Counted from the stretch's first letter, positions 1 through 9,381 are shown. The stretch is 64,000 nucleotides of DNA from Amycolatopsis iheyensis (GCF_024703995.1 NZ_JAMXQV010000008.1:310001-374000); one strand, 5' to 3'. Program-made: numbers and translations. The notes: a model not told the origin generated them from the sequence alone.

Positions 1-705
1 CACCGGCCAGTCCGAGCCGAACAGCAGCCGCGCCGGGCCGAACACGTCGAGCACGTGGTCGACGTACCGGCGCAGGTGCCCGACCTCCCAGCCGGTCCAG
101 TCGGCCTCCGTGACCAGCCCGGACAGCTTGCACACGACGTTCTCGCGCGCGGCCAGCGCGGCCACCGCGGACGCCCACGGCTCCCACTCCCCCGCCGCGA
201 TCGGCGGCTTCGCCGCGTGGTCGAGCACCAGCCGCAGCTCGGGCAGCCGCAACGCCAGCTCGGTGGCCGCGGGCAGCTGCGCGGGCCGGACCAGCAGGTC
301 GTAGGCCAGCCCCGCCGACGCGACCGCGCTCAGCCCGGCGACGATCCCCGGGCGCAGCAGCCAGTCGTCGTCCGGCTCGTTCTCCACCTGGTGCCGGATC
401 CCCACCAGCGGCCCCTGCTCGCCCAGCGCCGCCAGCCGGTCCGCGACGTCCGGCGCGGCCAGGTCCACCCAGCCGACGACGCCCGCGATCACGGGCTCGG
501 CCCGCGCCGTCGCGAGGAACTCCGCGGTCTCCTCCGCCGAGGACACCGTCTGAACCAGGATCGTCGCGTGGACGCCGGCCGCCTCGGTCACCGCGCGCAG
601 GTCGTCCACCAGGTACGGCCGGCGGATCGGGTCGAGCGCCGCACCCGCCATCCACGGGTACTCCCGCCGCGACGGGTCCCACAGGTGGTGGTGGGCGTCG
701 ATCAT
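1..705 (-). CDS. Amidohydrolase, L-fuconolactonase type (partial, runs off left edge)
   Basis: The first 235 codons of a COG3618-type metal-dependent amidohydrolase; the C-terminus lies outside the window. It opens with MIDAHHHLWDPS, the metal-binding His cluster at residues 5-7, has LVLDHAAKP in the middle and reaches LLFGSDWPV at the edge, where the catalytic Asp of the family sits. Members open sugar lactones; with a fuconate dehydratase and a fucose-type dehydrogenase in the same cluster the expected reaction is L-fuconolactone to L-fuconate in the cytoplasm. The ATG at 705 follows GAAGGAG at good spacing and overlaps the aldo/keto reductase stop by four bases, so the two genes are translationally coupled. 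Substrate is inferred from context. Confidence 0.85.
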   Translation of the reverse strand, partial: MIDAHHHLWDPSRREYPWMAGAALDPIRRPYLVDDLRAVTEAAGVHATILVQTVSSAEETAEFLATARAEPVIAGVVGWVDLAAPDVADRLAALGEQGPLVGIRHQVENEPDDDWLLRPGIVAGLSAVASAGLAYDLLVRPAQLPAATELALRLPELRLVLDHAAKPPIAAGEWEPWASAVAALAARENVVCKLSGLVTEADWTGWEVGHLRRYVDHVLDVFGPARLLFGSDWPV

Positions 706-1679
706 GAGACTCCTTCGGCGATGACGACGTCGGGCCGCAGCAACCCCGTGTCGATCAGCTCGGTCCACAGCGCCGGCGGCACGGCGGCCCGCACGCGGCG
801 CGCGTTCACGCTGACCTGCGAAGGATCATGCGCGCCGACGACGACCGACGCCACCGCGGGATGCGCCATCGGCAGCGCCAGCGCCGCCTCCGGCAGCTCG
901 ACGCCGTGCTTCGCGCAGATCGCCGCGATCCGGCCGGCCCGCTCGACCAGCTCGGGCGGCGCTTCGGCGTAGTCGTAGAGATGTCCGGGTTCGGCGGTCG
1001 CGAGGATGCCGGCGTTGAACGCGCCACCGACGACGACCGAGACACCGCGCTCGAGGCAGAGCGGCAGCAGCTCGTCGAGGGCCGGCTGGTCGAGCAGCGT
1101 GTAGCGGCCGGCCACGAGCAGCACGTCGAGGTCGGTGCGGCGGACGAACTCGGCGAGCATGGGCGCCTGGTTCATCCCGGCGCCGAACGCGCCGATCACG
1201 CCCTGCTCGCGCAGCTCGCGCAACGCCGGGAACGCGCCGCGCAGGGCCTCCTCGAAGTGGTCGTCCGGGTCGTGGACGTAGGCGATGTCGACGCGGTCGA
1301 GGCCCAGCCGCGTCAGGCTGTCCTCGAACGACCGCAGGACGCCGTCGCGGCTGAAGTCCCACCGGCGCTTGTACGCGGCCGGGACGGCGAAGCCCTCGTC
1401 GTCCTGGTCCCCGGCGCCGCCCGGGTTCGGCTCCAGCACGCGGCCGACCTTCGTCGACAGCACGTACTCGTCGCGGGGGTGCTCACGCAACGCGGCGCCG
1501 AGGCGGGTCTCCGAAAGGCCGAGGCCGTAGTGCGGCGCGGTGTCGAAGTAGCGGACGCCCTCGTCCCACGCGCGGTGCACGGTCGCGGCGGCCGTCTCGT
1601 CGCTGATCGCGTGGTAGAGGTTGCCCAGCTGCGCGCAGCCGAGCCCCAGCGGGGACAGGGAGAGTTCCAACGCCGTCAC
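702..1679 (-). CDS. Aldo/keto reductase, probable L-fucose (aldose 1-) dehydrogenase
   Basis: A 325-residue TIM-barrel aldo/keto reductase, close to full family length. The catalytic tetrad is visible: Asp and Tyr in DTAPHYGLG, Lys in VLSTKVGR and His in IAYVHDPDD. Several bacterial L-fucose/D-threo-aldose dehydrogenases belong to this family and oxidise the sugar at C1 to the lactone with NAD(P). I start it at the GTG at 1679 (VTALELSLSPLG), which overlaps the mutarotase stop as GTGA; the reading frame is open further upstream but that part is only a shadow. It sits between mutarotase and lactonase, exactly the order of the pathway steps. Confidence 0.85.
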   Translation of the reverse strand: MTALELSLSPLGLGCAQLGNLYHAISDETAAATVHRAWDEGVRYFDTAPHYGLGLSETRLGAALREHPRDEYVLSTKVGRVLEPNPGGAGDQDDEGFAVPAAYKRRWDFSRDGVLRSFEDSLTRLGLDRVDIAYVHDPDDHFEEALRGAFPALRELREQGVIGAFGAGMNQAPMLAEFVRRTDLDVLLVAGRYTLLDQPALDELLPLCLERGVSVVVGGAFNAGILATAEPGHLYDYAEAPPELVERAGRIAAICAKHGVELPEAALALPMAHPAVASVVVGAHDPSQVSVNARRVRAAVPPALWTELIDTGLLRPDVVIAEGVS

Positions 1680-2014
1680 TCCTTTTCCGGCAGTTCCCAG
1701 ACCAGCCCGATGCCGGTGTCGCCGCCGGAGTAGTCGTCTTCGACGGCCAGCAGCTCGGCCATCCGGGCCTGCCACCCGACGTTGGCGGGATGGTCCCGCA
1801 ACGCCGCCCGCATCGCCGCGTAGTCGTCCACTTCGACGACGTGGAAGAGGTCGAGACCGTTACGCCAGATCCGCCAGCTGCGCACTCCGGCCTCGCGCAG
1901 GGCAGTGTCCAGCTCGGGCGGGATCACGGCGTGGACGGACTCGTACTCGGCCTCTTTGCCGGGCTTCAAGCGGGTATGGAGGGCCACTCTTTGCGGTGCG
2001 GGCTGGTGGGTCAT
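1676..2014 (-). CDS. L-rhamnose/L-fucose mutarotase family protein
   Basis: A 112-residue protein of the RhaM/YiiL (COG3254) ferredoxin-fold family: VALHTRLKPGKEAEYE near the N-terminus, SWRIWRNGLDLFHVVEV in the middle and NVGWQARMAELL near the end. These enzymes interconvert anomers of 6-deoxy sugars, supplying the correct anomer to the dehydrogenase. The ATG at 2014 is preceded by AAGGAG at seven bases. It is the first gene of the leftward unit and is transcribed away from the GntR gene across an 80-bp divergent promoter region. Rhamnose versus fucose cannot be decided from this protein alone. Confidence 0.85.
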   Translation of the reverse strand: MTHQPAPQRVALHTRLKPGKEAEYESVHAVIPPELDTALREAGVRSWRIWRNGLDLFHVVEVDDYAAMRAALRDHPANVGWQARMAELLAVEDDYSGGDTGIGLVWELPEKE

Positions 2015-2060
2015 CACCACTCCTTCGCCGGGACATGGCACGCTGGGGAGGAACACCGAA

Positions 2061-2071
2061 ACATCCGAGGT
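2061..2071. promoter_or_regulatory. Candidate GntR operator, copy 1
   Basis: ACATCCGAGGT in the divergent promoter between the mutarotase and regulator genes. It differs by one base from the perfect 5-1-5 palindrome ACATCCGATGT found at 9382-9392 upstream of the FAH-led operon. A FadR-type regulator encoded next door is the natural candidate to bind both; binding is inferred. Confidence 0.45.
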
Positions 2072-2094
2072 CTGTTGCAGGGAGGGCGGACGCA

Positions 2095-2817
2095 ATGCCC
2101 GTCACCGATGTCGCGATCGACAAGATCAAGGACATGATCATCTCCGGCGAGCTGGCGCCGGGCGACCGGCTGCCGAAGGAGGCCGAGCTGGCCCAGCGGC
2201 TCGGGCTTTCGCGCAGCTCCCTGCGGGAGGCCGTGAAGGCGTTGTGCCTGATCAGGGTGCTCGACGTCCGCCAGGGCGACGGCACCTACGTCACCAGCCT
2301 CGAGCCGAACCTGCTGCTCGACGCGATGACGTTCGTGGTCGACTTCCACCGCGACGACACCGTGCTCGACTTCCTCGCCGTGCGGCGGATCCTCGAGCCC
2401 GCCGCGACGGCGATGGCCGCGCTGCACATGAGCGACGACGACATCACCGAGCTGGGTCAGCTGCTCGGGGAGCTGGAGGACTCCCCGACCGTCGAGGCGC
2501 TCGTCGCGAACGATCTGCAGTTCCACCGCAAGATCGCCGACGGCTCCGGCAACCCGGTGCTCTGCTCGCTGCTCGACAGCCTCTCCGGGCCGACCGCGCG
2601 CGCCCGCATCTGGCGCGGCCTCACTCAGGAGGGCGCGGTCGCGAAGACGCGGGAGCAGCACACGGCGATCTACGAGGCCATCGCGGCGCGCGAGCCCGAG
2701 CTGGCGCGCTCGTGGGCGACCGTGCACGTCGCGGGCGTCGAGCAGTGGCTGCGCAACGCCCTGGGCACCGCGGACGACCCGACAGCCGATGCCGAGCCGG
2801 CCGCGGAAGCCTCCTGA
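2095..2817 (+). CDS. GntR family (FadR/FCD subfamily) transcriptional regulator
   Basis: A 240-residue regulator. Residues 1-70 form the winged helix (LAPGDRLPKEAELAQRLGLS, then RSSLREAVKAL and VRQGDGTYV), followed by an all-helical FCD ligand domain (FLAVRRILEPAATAMAA, NDLQFHRKIADGSGNPVL, REQHTAIYEAIAARE) whose Asp/His residues usually bind a metal and an organic acid. The ATG at 2095 has a G-rich GGGAGG upstream. Divergent from the mutarotase unit and convergent with the ABC permease gene, it is most likely the local regulator of sugar-acid catabolism, sensing a pathway intermediate. Confidence 0.88.
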   Translation: MPVTDVAIDKIKDMIISGELAPGDRLPKEAELAQRLGLSRSSLREAVKALCLIRVLDVRQGDGTYVTSLEPNLLLDAMTFVVDFHRDDTVLDFLAVRRILEPAATAMAALHMSDDDITELGQLLGELEDSPTVEALVANDLQFHRKIADGSGNPVLCSLLDSLSGPTARARIWRGLTQEGAVAKTREQHTAIYEAIAAREPELARSWATVHVAGVEQWLRNALGTADDPTADAEPAAEAS

Positions 2818-2845
2818 CAGTGATCGGATGATCACAGGCTGACCA

Positions 2846-3859
2846 TCAGGTCTGGGGCTTTCCGCCCGCGTACCGGGCGATGATCAGCGCGACCAGGATG
2901 ATCGCGCCGTAGATCGCGCCCTGCCACTCCGCCGTCACGTGGGCGTAGTTGAGCAGGCTCGACACCGACGACAGCAGCAGGACGCCGGTGAGGGCGCCGA
3001 CCAGGGTGCCCTTGCCGCCGTCGAGCGAGACGCCGCCGATCACCGCGGCCGCGAACACCTGCAGGATCAGGCCCGATCCCTGGTTCGCGCCCAAGGCACC
3101 GACGTAGCCGGTGTACGCGAGGCCGCCGATCGCCGCGAGGATCCCGGCGACGACGAACACCGCCCACGCGATCCGGTCGACGCGCACGCCGGCCGCCCGC
3201 GCGGCTTCGCGGTTGCCGCCGATCGCGTACAGCGCACGGCCGACCCGGTGGTAGCGCAGCACCCAGCCCGCGGCCGCGAACAGCAAAGCCGCCAGCCACA
3301 CCGACATCGGCAGCCCGGCGAAGGTCGTCGTCGCCAGGTTGGTGAACGAGTCCGGCAGGTTGAACAGCGTCTTGCCCTTGGTCGACCCGACCTGCACACC
3401 ACGCAGCACGGTGAGCATCGCCAGCGTCACGATGAAGGCGTTCAGCTTCAGCTTCACGATCAGGAAGCCGTTCACGAACCCGACGAGCGCGCCGCACAGC
3501 GGGATGATCAAGAGCCCGATCGCCGCGGGCAGCTCGACGCCGAAGCCTGCCGACGCAGCCGGGATCACGACCATCGCACCCAGCGCGGGCGCCAGACCCA
3601 TCGTCGACTCCAGCGACAGGTCGAACTTCCCGGTGATCAGCACCAGCGACTCGCCGAGCACGACCAGCGACAGCGCCGCCGACGCGGTCAGGATGCTGAC
3701 GATGTTGCTCCAGCCGACGAACGTGTCGTCGACCAGGCCGCCGATGACGAACACGACGACCAGGGCGGGCAACAGCGCGAGTTCGCGCAGCCAGAGAGCC
3801 TTGCGGCGCCGGGGTGGAGCCGGCAGCGAAGTCTGGGGAGAGGTCATCACGTCGGTCAC
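2846..3859 (-). CDS. Sugar ABC transporter permease (RbsC/XylH type)
   Basis: A 337-residue polytopic inner-membrane protein with about nine hydrophobic segments, the family motif AIGGNREAARAAGVRV and the late VIGGVSLDGGKGTLVGAL signature of ribose/xylose-type permeases. It would form the dimeric channel for the ATPase and lipoprotein encoded just upstream. I place the start at the GTG at 3859, which overlaps the ATPase stop as GTGA; an ATG at 3847 is the alternative. Last gene of the importer set, convergent with the regulator gene. Confidence 0.9.
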   Translation of the reverse strand: MTDVMTSPQTSLPAPPRRRKALWLRELALLPALVVVFVIGGLVDDTFVGWSNIVSILTASAALSLVVLGESLVLITGKFDLSLESTMGLAPALGAMVVIPAASAGFGVELPAAIGLLIIPLCGALVGFVNGFLIVKLKLNAFIVTLAMLTVLRGVQVGSTKGKTLFNLPDSFTNLATTTFAGLPMSVWLAALLFAAAGWVLRYHRVGRALYAIGGNREAARAAGVRVDRIAWAVFVVAGILAAIGGLAYTGYVGALGANQGSGLILQVFAAAVIGGVSLDGGKGTLVGALTGVLLLSSVSSLLNYAHVTAEWQGAIYGAIILVALIIARYAGGKPQT

Positions 3860-5379
3860 GAAAGCTCGACTCCTTCGATGTCGGCCACGAGGTCGCCGTC
3901 GGACCACCCGGCCTGGTGTTCGGCGACGACGGCCCCGGCGCGCAGCACCAGGACCCGGTCGCTCAGGCGCAGGTCGTCCAGCTCGTCGCTGACGATCAGC
4001 ACCGCCTTGCCCTCGGCACGCACCCGGTCGACGACCGCGAGCAGCGCCTCCTTCGACTTCACGTCCACCCCGGCGGTCGGGTTGATCAGCACCACGACCC
4101 GCGGGTCGCCGATCAGGGCCCGCGCCAGCACGACTTTCTGCTGGTTGCCGCCGGAGAGGTCCGACACGGGCTGCTCGGCGCTCGCGGCCACGATGTCGTA
4201 GTCCGTCAAGGCCTGCGTGGCTTTCGCGCGCCGGGCGGTCGGCGACGCGATCCCGCCGCGGCCCATCCGGTCCAAAATGGACAGTGTCGTGTTGTCGGCG
4301 ATCGAGTGCTCCAGGACCAGGCCCTCGTGGTGCCGGTCCCGCGGGACGCAGCCGATCCCGGCCCCGATCGCCGCCGGAATGTCGCCCGGCCGCAGCGGCG
4401 AGCCGTCGACGCGGACCGTGCCCGCCGACGACGTCCGCAGGCCGTAGACCGTCTCGGCGACCTGGTGCTTGCCGCTGGCGTTGCTGCCCGCGAGCCCGAC
4501 GACCTCACCGCGGCGCAGCCGGAAGGAGACGTCCGAGAAGCCGTCGCCGGCGAGCCCGTCAACGGTGAGGATCTCCGAAGCGTCCGCGTCGAGCGCCTCC
4601 CGTGAAGCGGCGTCACGCACCGAAAGACCGCCGGGCTCGCCGGTCATCGCGTCGACCAGCTCGGCCTTGCCGACCTCGGCCACCGGCGCGGTGAGCACGT
4701 GCTTCGCGTCGCGCAGCACGGTCACTGCCTGGCAGACCTCGTAGACCTCGTGCAGGTGGTGGGAGATGAACAGGAACGTCACCCCGCCCGCCTGCATCTG
4801 GCGCATCCGCTCGAAGAGCCGCTCGATGGCCTGGCTGTCGAGCTGCGCGGTCGGCTCGTCGAGGACGATGAACCTCGCGCCGTAGGAGAGCGCGCGGGCG
4901 ATCTCGACGAACTGCCGGTCCTCGACCGACAGCTCGCCGGCCGGGGTGTCGACGTCGACGTGCACGTCCCACGAATCCAGGAGCTCGCGGGCCTTGCGCC
5001 GCAACGACTTCCAGCCGATCGAGAACCCGCCGCCGGCCTGCCGGTTGAGGAACAGGTTCTCGGCGACGGTGAGCTGCGGGACGACCATCGCGTGCTGGTA
5101 CACGCAGGCGACGCGGGCCTTCCAGTCGTCCTGCTTGGTCAGCGCGGGGGCCGGCTCGCCGCCGAACTCGACGTGCCCGGTGTCCGTGGCGGACAGGCCG
5201 GTGAGGATGGAGACGAGCGTCGACTTGCCGGCCCCGTTGCGCCCGACGAGCGCGTGGGACTCGCCGGGGTGCACGGTGAGGCTGACGTCGTGGAGCGCCA
5301 CGGTGGGGCCGTAGCGCTTCCCGACACCGACAGCGCTGACCACCGGGACGGCGGATTCGCCGGCGGGCAGCGCGGTCAC
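3856..5379 (-). CDS. Sugar ABC transporter ATP-binding protein, two NBDs (RbsA/MglA type)
   Basis: A 507-residue duplicated ATPase. The N-terminal NBD has a good Walker A (VGRNGAGKST, about residues 46-55) and Walker B (FIVLDEPTAQLD) but a weak signature (LSVEDRQ). The C-terminal NBD keeps a canonical signature, LSGGNQQKVVLARAL, but its P-loop reads GSNASGKHQV and its Walker B/catalytic pair reads VVLINPTAGVDV where family members have LDEPT, so the Asp and Glu are replaced by Ile and Asn. It probably energises import with one fully competent ATP site. GTG start at 5379 overlaps the lipoprotein gene stop (GTGA). Confidence 0.9.
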   Translation of the reverse strand: MTALPAGESAVPVVSAVGVGKRYGPTVALHDVSLTVHPGESHALVGRNGAGKSTLVSILTGLSATDTGHVEFGGEPAPALTKQDDWKARVACVYQHAMVVPQLTVAENLFLNRQAGGGFSIGWKSLRRKARELLDSWDVHVDVDTPAGELSVEDRQFVEIARALSYGARFIVLDEPTAQLDSQAIERLFERMRQMQAGGVTFLFISHHLHEVYEVCQAVTVLRDAKHVLTAPVAEVGKAELVDAMTGEPGGLSVRDAASREALDADASEILTVDGLAGDGFSDVSFRLRRGEVVGLAGSNASGKHQVAETVYGLRTSSAGTVRVDGSPLRPGDIPAAIGAGIGCVPRDRHHEGLVLEHSIADNTTLSILDRMGRGGIASPTARRAKATQALTDYDIVAASAEQPVSDLSGGNQQKVVLARALIGDPRVVVLINPTAGVDVKSKEALLAVVDRVRAEGKAVLIVSDELDDLRLSDRVLVLRAGAVVAEHQAGWSDGDLVADIEGVELS

Positions 5380-6419
5380 AGGTTGTTCCCCCAGAGGGCC
5401 TTGTCGTCCACGTTGTCCTTGGTGATGACGGGCGCGGGCAGCTGGTCTTCGAGGATGCCGGGGCTGATCTCGACGATGGTGCTGTCGTGGTCGGTCGGGC
5501 CCGGCTTGAACGTCTCGCCCGCCATGGCCTTCTTCAGCCAGTACAGGCCGTACTTCGCGTACGCGTCGGCCGGCTGGGACACCGTGGCGTCCAGCTCACC
5601 GGCGCGGATCGCGGCCAGCTCCTGGGGGATGCCGTCGTTGGACACGAGCACCACGTGCTTCGGGTCGCCGACCGGGAACGCCAGGTTCTTGCGCTTCAGC
5701 GCCTGCTGGGTCGGGGCCAGGTAGACCCCGCCGGCCTGCATGTAGACGCCCTTGATGTCCGGGTTGGCGGTCAGCATGCTGTCCAGCCCGGAAGACGCCT
5801 TGTCGGCCTTCCACTCGGCTGGAATGTCGAGCACCTGGATGCCCGGGTACTTCGACGCCATGCAGGACTTGAACGCCTCGGAGCGGTCGCGGCCGTTGAC
5901 CGAGGCCAGGTCACCCTGGATCTGCACGACCTTGCCGGTCTTGACCTTCTCGCCGATCGCGTCGCAGGCCTTGGTGCCGTAGGCCTTGTTGTCGGCCCGG
6001 ACGACCATGGCGACCTTGCCGCTCTCGGGGGCGACGTCGACCGCGACCACCGGCACGCCCTTGTTCTCGGCCTGCTTGAGCCCGGCGACGATCGCGGCCG
6101 AGTCCAGCGGCGTCACGACCAGGCCCTTGACGCCCTGGTTGAGGAACGTGCCGATGTCGGTGATCAGCTTCGCGGGGTCGCTGTCCGCGTTGACCGTCGG
6201 GAGGACGTCGACGCCCTCGGACTTGGCCATCTGCGGCACGTAGTTGTTGTAGGCCTGCCAGAACGGCGAGGTCAGCAGGGGCAGCGTGGCCCCGACCTTG
6301 CCCCCGGCGCCGCCCCCCGCGGCGGGCGCCGACGCGTTGTCCTTGGTGGACCCGCAGGCGGCCAGCACCAGGCCGCAGACGGCGGCCGTGGCGGCCACCG
6401 TGATCACCCTATTGCGCAC
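5376..6419 (-). CDS. Sugar-binding lipoprotein of ABC importer (periplasmic-binding protein family 1)
   Basis: A 347-residue solute-binding protein of the ribose/galactose-binding type. The N-terminus VRNRVITVAATAAVCGLVLAAC is a lipoprotein signal with lipobox LVLAAC, followed by a Gly/Ala/Ser linker; the mature part has KSEGVDVLPTVNADSDP and GLVVTPLDSAAIVAGLK, typical of this fold. The GTG at 6419 is preceded by AAGGAGG at ideal spacing, which is why I reject upstream starts. Expected outside the membrane, delivering the sugar to the permease. First gene of the importer trio; the SDR gene ends 36 bases upstream. Confidence 0.9.
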   Translation of the reverse strand: MRNRVITVAATAAVCGLVLAACGSTKDNASAPAAGGGAGGKVGATLPLLTSPFWQAYNNYVPQMAKSEGVDVLPTVNADSDPAKLITDIGTFLNQGVKGLVVTPLDSAAIVAGLKQAENKGVPVVAVDVAPESGKVAMVVRADNKAYGTKACDAIGEKVKTGKVVQIQGDLASVNGRDRSEAFKSCMASKYPGIQVLDIPAEWKADKASSGLDSMLTANPDIKGVYMQAGGVYLAPTQQALKRKNLAFPVGDPKHVVLVSNDGIPQELAAIRAGELDATVSQPADAYAKYGLYWLKKAMAGETFKPGPTDHDSTIVEISPGILEDQLPAPVITKDNVDDKALWGNNL

Positions 6420-6455
6420 CGCATCCTCCTTGATGACAGCGGAAATCAAGTCTTT

Positions 6456-7202
6456 TCAGTCGTGGTTCACGGGACCGCGCGGACGCAGGCCGTACATGCC
6501 ACCGTCGACCGCGAGCGCGGTGCCGGTGGTCGAGGCGGAAAGGGGACTCGCGAGGTAGACGACGGCGTTCGCGACCTCCTCGGCGGTGACCAGCCGGCCC
6601 ATGGGCTGGCGGGCCGCGAGCGCCGCGCGTTCGGCCGCCGGGTCGGCGGCGGAGTCGAGCAGCCGGCCCACCCACGGGGTGTCCGCCGTCCCGGGGCACA
6701 CGCAGTTGACGCGGATGCCGTCGGGCAGGTGGTCGGTCGCCATGGCCAGGGTCAGCGAGAGCACCGCACCCTTGCTGGCCGAGTAGAGCGCGCGGTTGGG
6801 CAGACCCGCCCAGGCCGCGATGGAGCAGGTGTTGACGATCGCCGCGGCCGGCGAGTTCTTGAGGTGCGGCAGCGCGGCCCGGGCGAGCCGGACCATGCCG
6901 ACGACGTTGACGTCGAACACGCGGTGCCACTCGTCGTCGTCGTTGGCCGTGACGTCGCCCTGCGCGCCGATGCCCGCGTTGTTGACGAGGATGTCGAGGC
7001 GCCCGAAGCGTTCCACGACGGCGTCGATCGCCGCCCGGACTTCGCTGTCGGAGGAGACATCGCAGCGGATGCCGTCGTCGCCGGGCTTCAAGTCGAGCGC
7101 CACCACCTGCGCACCGCGTTCGGCCAGCAAGTCCGCGGTGGCCTTGCCGATGCCCGAGGCGCCTCCGGTGACGGCGGCCACCAGGCCCTCGAATTCACTC
7201 AC
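6456..7202 (-). CDS. SDR oxidoreductase, probable 2-keto-3-deoxy-L-fuconate dehydrogenase
   Basis: A 248-residue classical short-chain dehydrogenase: [10 protein letters not shown] nucleotide loop, [10 protein letters not shown], catalytic Ser in [16 protein letters not shown] catalytic Tyr/Lys, and [12 protein letters not shown]. In the non-phosphorylative fucose pathway an SDR oxidises 2-keto-3-deoxy-L-fuconate to the 2,4-diketo acid. The GTG at 7202 overlaps the end of the dehydratase gene by eight bases. Specific substrate is inferred from the flanking dehydratase and FAH-type hydrolase. Confidence 0.87.
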   Translation of the reverse strand: MSEFEGLVAAVTGGASGIGKATADLLAERGAQVVALDLKPGDDGIRCDVSSDSEVRAAIDAVVERFGRLDILVNNAGIGAQGDVTANDDDEWHRVFDVNVVGMVRLARAALPHLKNSPAAAIVNTCSIAAWAGLPNRALYSASKGAVLSLTLAMATDHLPDGIRVNCVCPGTADTPWVGRLLDSAADPAAERAALAARQPMGRLVTAEEVANAVVYLASPLSASTTGTALAVDGGMYGLRPRGPVNHD

Positions 7203-8499
7203 TTGCGGTCTCCGTCCACTCGGGACCGTCCGGGAACCGGAAGCGGCGCAGCGTGGCGTCGTGCATGCGCGCGGAGAACCCGGGTGCGGTCGGGGCGAGG
7301 TACCGGCCGCGCTCGACGACGGCCGGGTCGGTGAAGTGCTCGTGCAGGTGGTCGACCCACTCGATCGAGCGGTCCGCGTCGGTGCCGGACACCGCCACGA
7401 AGTCGAACATCGACAGGTGCCGGACCAGCTCGCAGAGCCCCACGCCGCCGGCGTGCGGGCACACCGGGATGCCGAACTTGGCGGCCAGCAGCAGGATGGC
7501 GAGGTTTTCGTTGAACCCGCCGACGCGCGCGGCGTCCAGCTGCAGCACGGAAATCGCGTCCGCCTGCAGCAGCTGCTTGAAGATCACCCGGTTCTGGACG
7601 TGCTCGCCGGTTGCGATCTTGATCGGTGCGAGGGCCTTCGCGATGGCCGCGTGCCCGAGGACGTCGTCCGGGGAGGTCGGCTCCTCGATCCAGTACGGGT
7701 CGTAGGGCGCCAGCTCGGTCATCCAGTCGACCGCGGCTCGGACGCCCCAGCGCTGGTTGGCGTCGACGGCGATCCGGACGTCCGGCCCGACGGTCTCGCG
7801 GGCGAGCTTCATCCGGCGGACGTCGTCCTCGAGATTGCCGCCGACCTTGAGCTTGATCATCCCGAAGCCGTCGGCGACCGCTTGTTCGGCCAGCCGCACG
7901 AGCTTCGCGTCGGCGTACCCGAGCCAACCGGGCGACGTGCTGTAGGCGCGGTAGCCGTTCGCTTCGAGCTGCTTCGCGCGTTCGGCTCGGCCGGGCTCGG
8001 CCCGCCGCAGGATGTCGAGGGCCTCGGCCTCGGTGAGCGCGTCGGACAGGTACCGGAAGTCGACCAGGGACACCAGTTCTTCGGGGGTCATGCGGGCCGC
8101 GAACTGCCAGACCGGCAGGCCGGCGCGGCGCGCGGCGAGGTCCCAGGCGGCGTTGACCACCGCCCCGACGGCCATGTGCGCGACCCCCTTTTCCGGGCCC
8201 AGCCAGCGGAACTGCGAGTCGCCGACGAGCGTGCGGGACAGGTCGCCGAGCGCGGCCGCGTCCTCGGGGACGTCCCGGCCGACGACGTGCGGGGCGAGCG
8301 CGCGGATCGCGGCGGCCTGGACGTCGTTGCCGCGGCCGATGGTGAACGCGAGGCCGTAGCCGTCCGGGCCGCCGTCGGTGTGCAGCACGACGTAGGCGGC
8401 CGAGTAGTCCGGGTCGGGGTTCATCGCGTCCGAGCCGTCGAGCTCCTTCGACGTCGGGAACCGGACGTCGAGGACCTCCATGCCGATGATCTTCGCCAT
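7195..8499 (-). CDS. L-fuconate dehydratase (enolase superfamily)
   Basis: A 434-residue enolase-superfamily dehydratase. The fuconate dehydratase hallmarks are present in order: [10 protein letters not shown], Lys-x-Lys in IKLKVGG (about residue 217), metal ligands in DANQ (about 248), EEPTSPDD (about 273) and TGEH (about 299), and the general-base His in [11 protein letters not shown] (about 348). Spacing agrees with the characterised Xanthomonas enzyme. It removes water from L-fuconate to give 2-keto-3-deoxy-L-fuconate. ATG at 8499, two bases after the hydrolase stop. This is the gene that best fixes the substrate class of the whole cluster. Confidence 0.9.
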   Translation of the reverse strand: MAKIIGMEVLDVRFPTSKELDGSDAMNPDPDYSAAYVVLHTDGGPDGYGLAFTIGRGNDVQAAAIRALAPHVVGRDVPEDAAALGDLSRTLVGDSQFRWLGPEKGVAHMAVGAVVNAAWDLAARRAGLPVWQFAARMTPEELVSLVDFRYLSDALTEAEALDILRRAEPGRAERAKQLEANGYRAYSTSPGWLGYADAKLVRLAEQAVADGFGMIKLKVGGNLEDDVRRMKLARETVGPDVRIAVDANQRWGVRAAVDWMTELAPYDPYWIEEPTSPDDVLGHAAIAKALAPIKIATGEHVQNRVIFKQLLQADAISVLQLDAARVGGFNENLAILLLAAKFGIPVCPHAGGVGLCELVRHLSMFDFVAVSGTDADRSIEWVDHLHEHFTDPAVVERGRYLAPTAPGFSARMHDATLRRFRFPDGPEWTETASE

Positions 8500-8501
8500 G
8501 G

Positions 8502-9353
8502 TCAGGCCTGCCTCGCGGTCTGGCGCTGCCGGCCGAGCCCGTCGATCTCGAGCTCGATGACGTCGCCGTCGCGCAGGTACGGCTTCGGCTCGGGCTGCCC
8601 GAGCGCGACGCCTTCGGGGGTGCCGGTGTTGATCAGGTCGCCGGGCCGCAGCACCATGACCTGGCTCAGGTGGTGGATGATCTCGGCCACGGAGAAGATC
8701 ATGTCCTTGGTGCTCGAGTCCTGCCTCTTCGCGCCGTTGACCCACAGCCGCAGGCCGAGGTCCTGCGGGTCCGGCACCTCGCTCGCCGGGACGAGCGCCG
8801 GGCCGAGCGGGTTGAAGTTCTCGCACGACTTGCCCTTGTCCCACTGGCCGGTGCGGAACTGCAGCTCACGCTCGGAGACGTCGTTCGAGACGACGTAGCC
8901 GGCGACGTGCGCCAGGGCGTCTTCGACGTTGTCGAGGTAGCGGGCGGTCGTGCCGATGACGACGCCGAGCTCGACCTCCCAGTCGGTGCTCGTGGAGCCG
9001 CGCGGGATGAGGACGTCGTCGCCGGGCCCGGTCACGACGTCCGGCGCCTTCATGAAGACGACGGGCTCGGTGGGCGGCGTCGCGCCGGTCTCCTCGGCGT
9101 GGCGGCGGTAGTTCATGCCGATGCAGACGACCTTGCCGGGCTGGGCGATCGGCGAGCCGACCCGGAGACCCGCTTCCGAAGCGACGGGCAGCTCCCCCGC
9201 GGCGAGCGCGGCGGCCGTGCGCGCGATCCCGTCCGCGGCCAGGAAGCCGCCGTCGATGTCGGCGGTCAGGCCGCCCAGCTCGTAGGTCGCGCCGTCGTCG
9301 GCACGCACGAACGGACGCTCACTTCCCGGCTCCCCGAGGCGCAGAAGCTGCAC
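8502..9353 (-). CDS. Fumarylacetoacetate hydrolase family protein, probable 2,4-diketo-3-deoxy-L-fuconate hydrolase
   Basis: A 283-residue FAH-fold protein. Metal-binding acids are visible in [11 protein letters not shown] and NDVSERELQ, with [15 protein letters not shown] and [12 protein letters not shown] typical of the family. In the fucose pathway this enzyme cleaves the diketo acid to pyruvate and lactate. First gene of the main operon; its GTG at 9353 follows a GAAGGGA ribosome site, and the palindrome at 9382-9392 lies 29 bases upstream, in the promoter region. Downstream genes follow with gaps or overlaps of a few bases down to the importer genes. Confidence 0.87.
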   Translation of the reverse strand: MQLLRLGEPGSERPFVRADDGATYELGGLTADIDGGFLAADGIARTAAALAAGELPVASEAGLRVGSPIAQPGKVVCIGMNYRRHAEETGATPPTEPVVFMKAPDVVTGPGDDVLIPRGSTSTDWEVELGVVIGTTARYLDNVEDALAHVAGYVVSNDVSERELQFRTGQWDKGKSCENFNPLGPALVPASEVPDPQDLGLRLWVNGAKRQDSSTKDMIFSVAEIIHHLSQVMVLRPGDLINTGTPEGVALGQPEPKPYLRDGDVIELEIDGLGRQRQTARQA

Positions 9354-9381
9354 GGATATTTCCCTTCACCCACACGACCAG

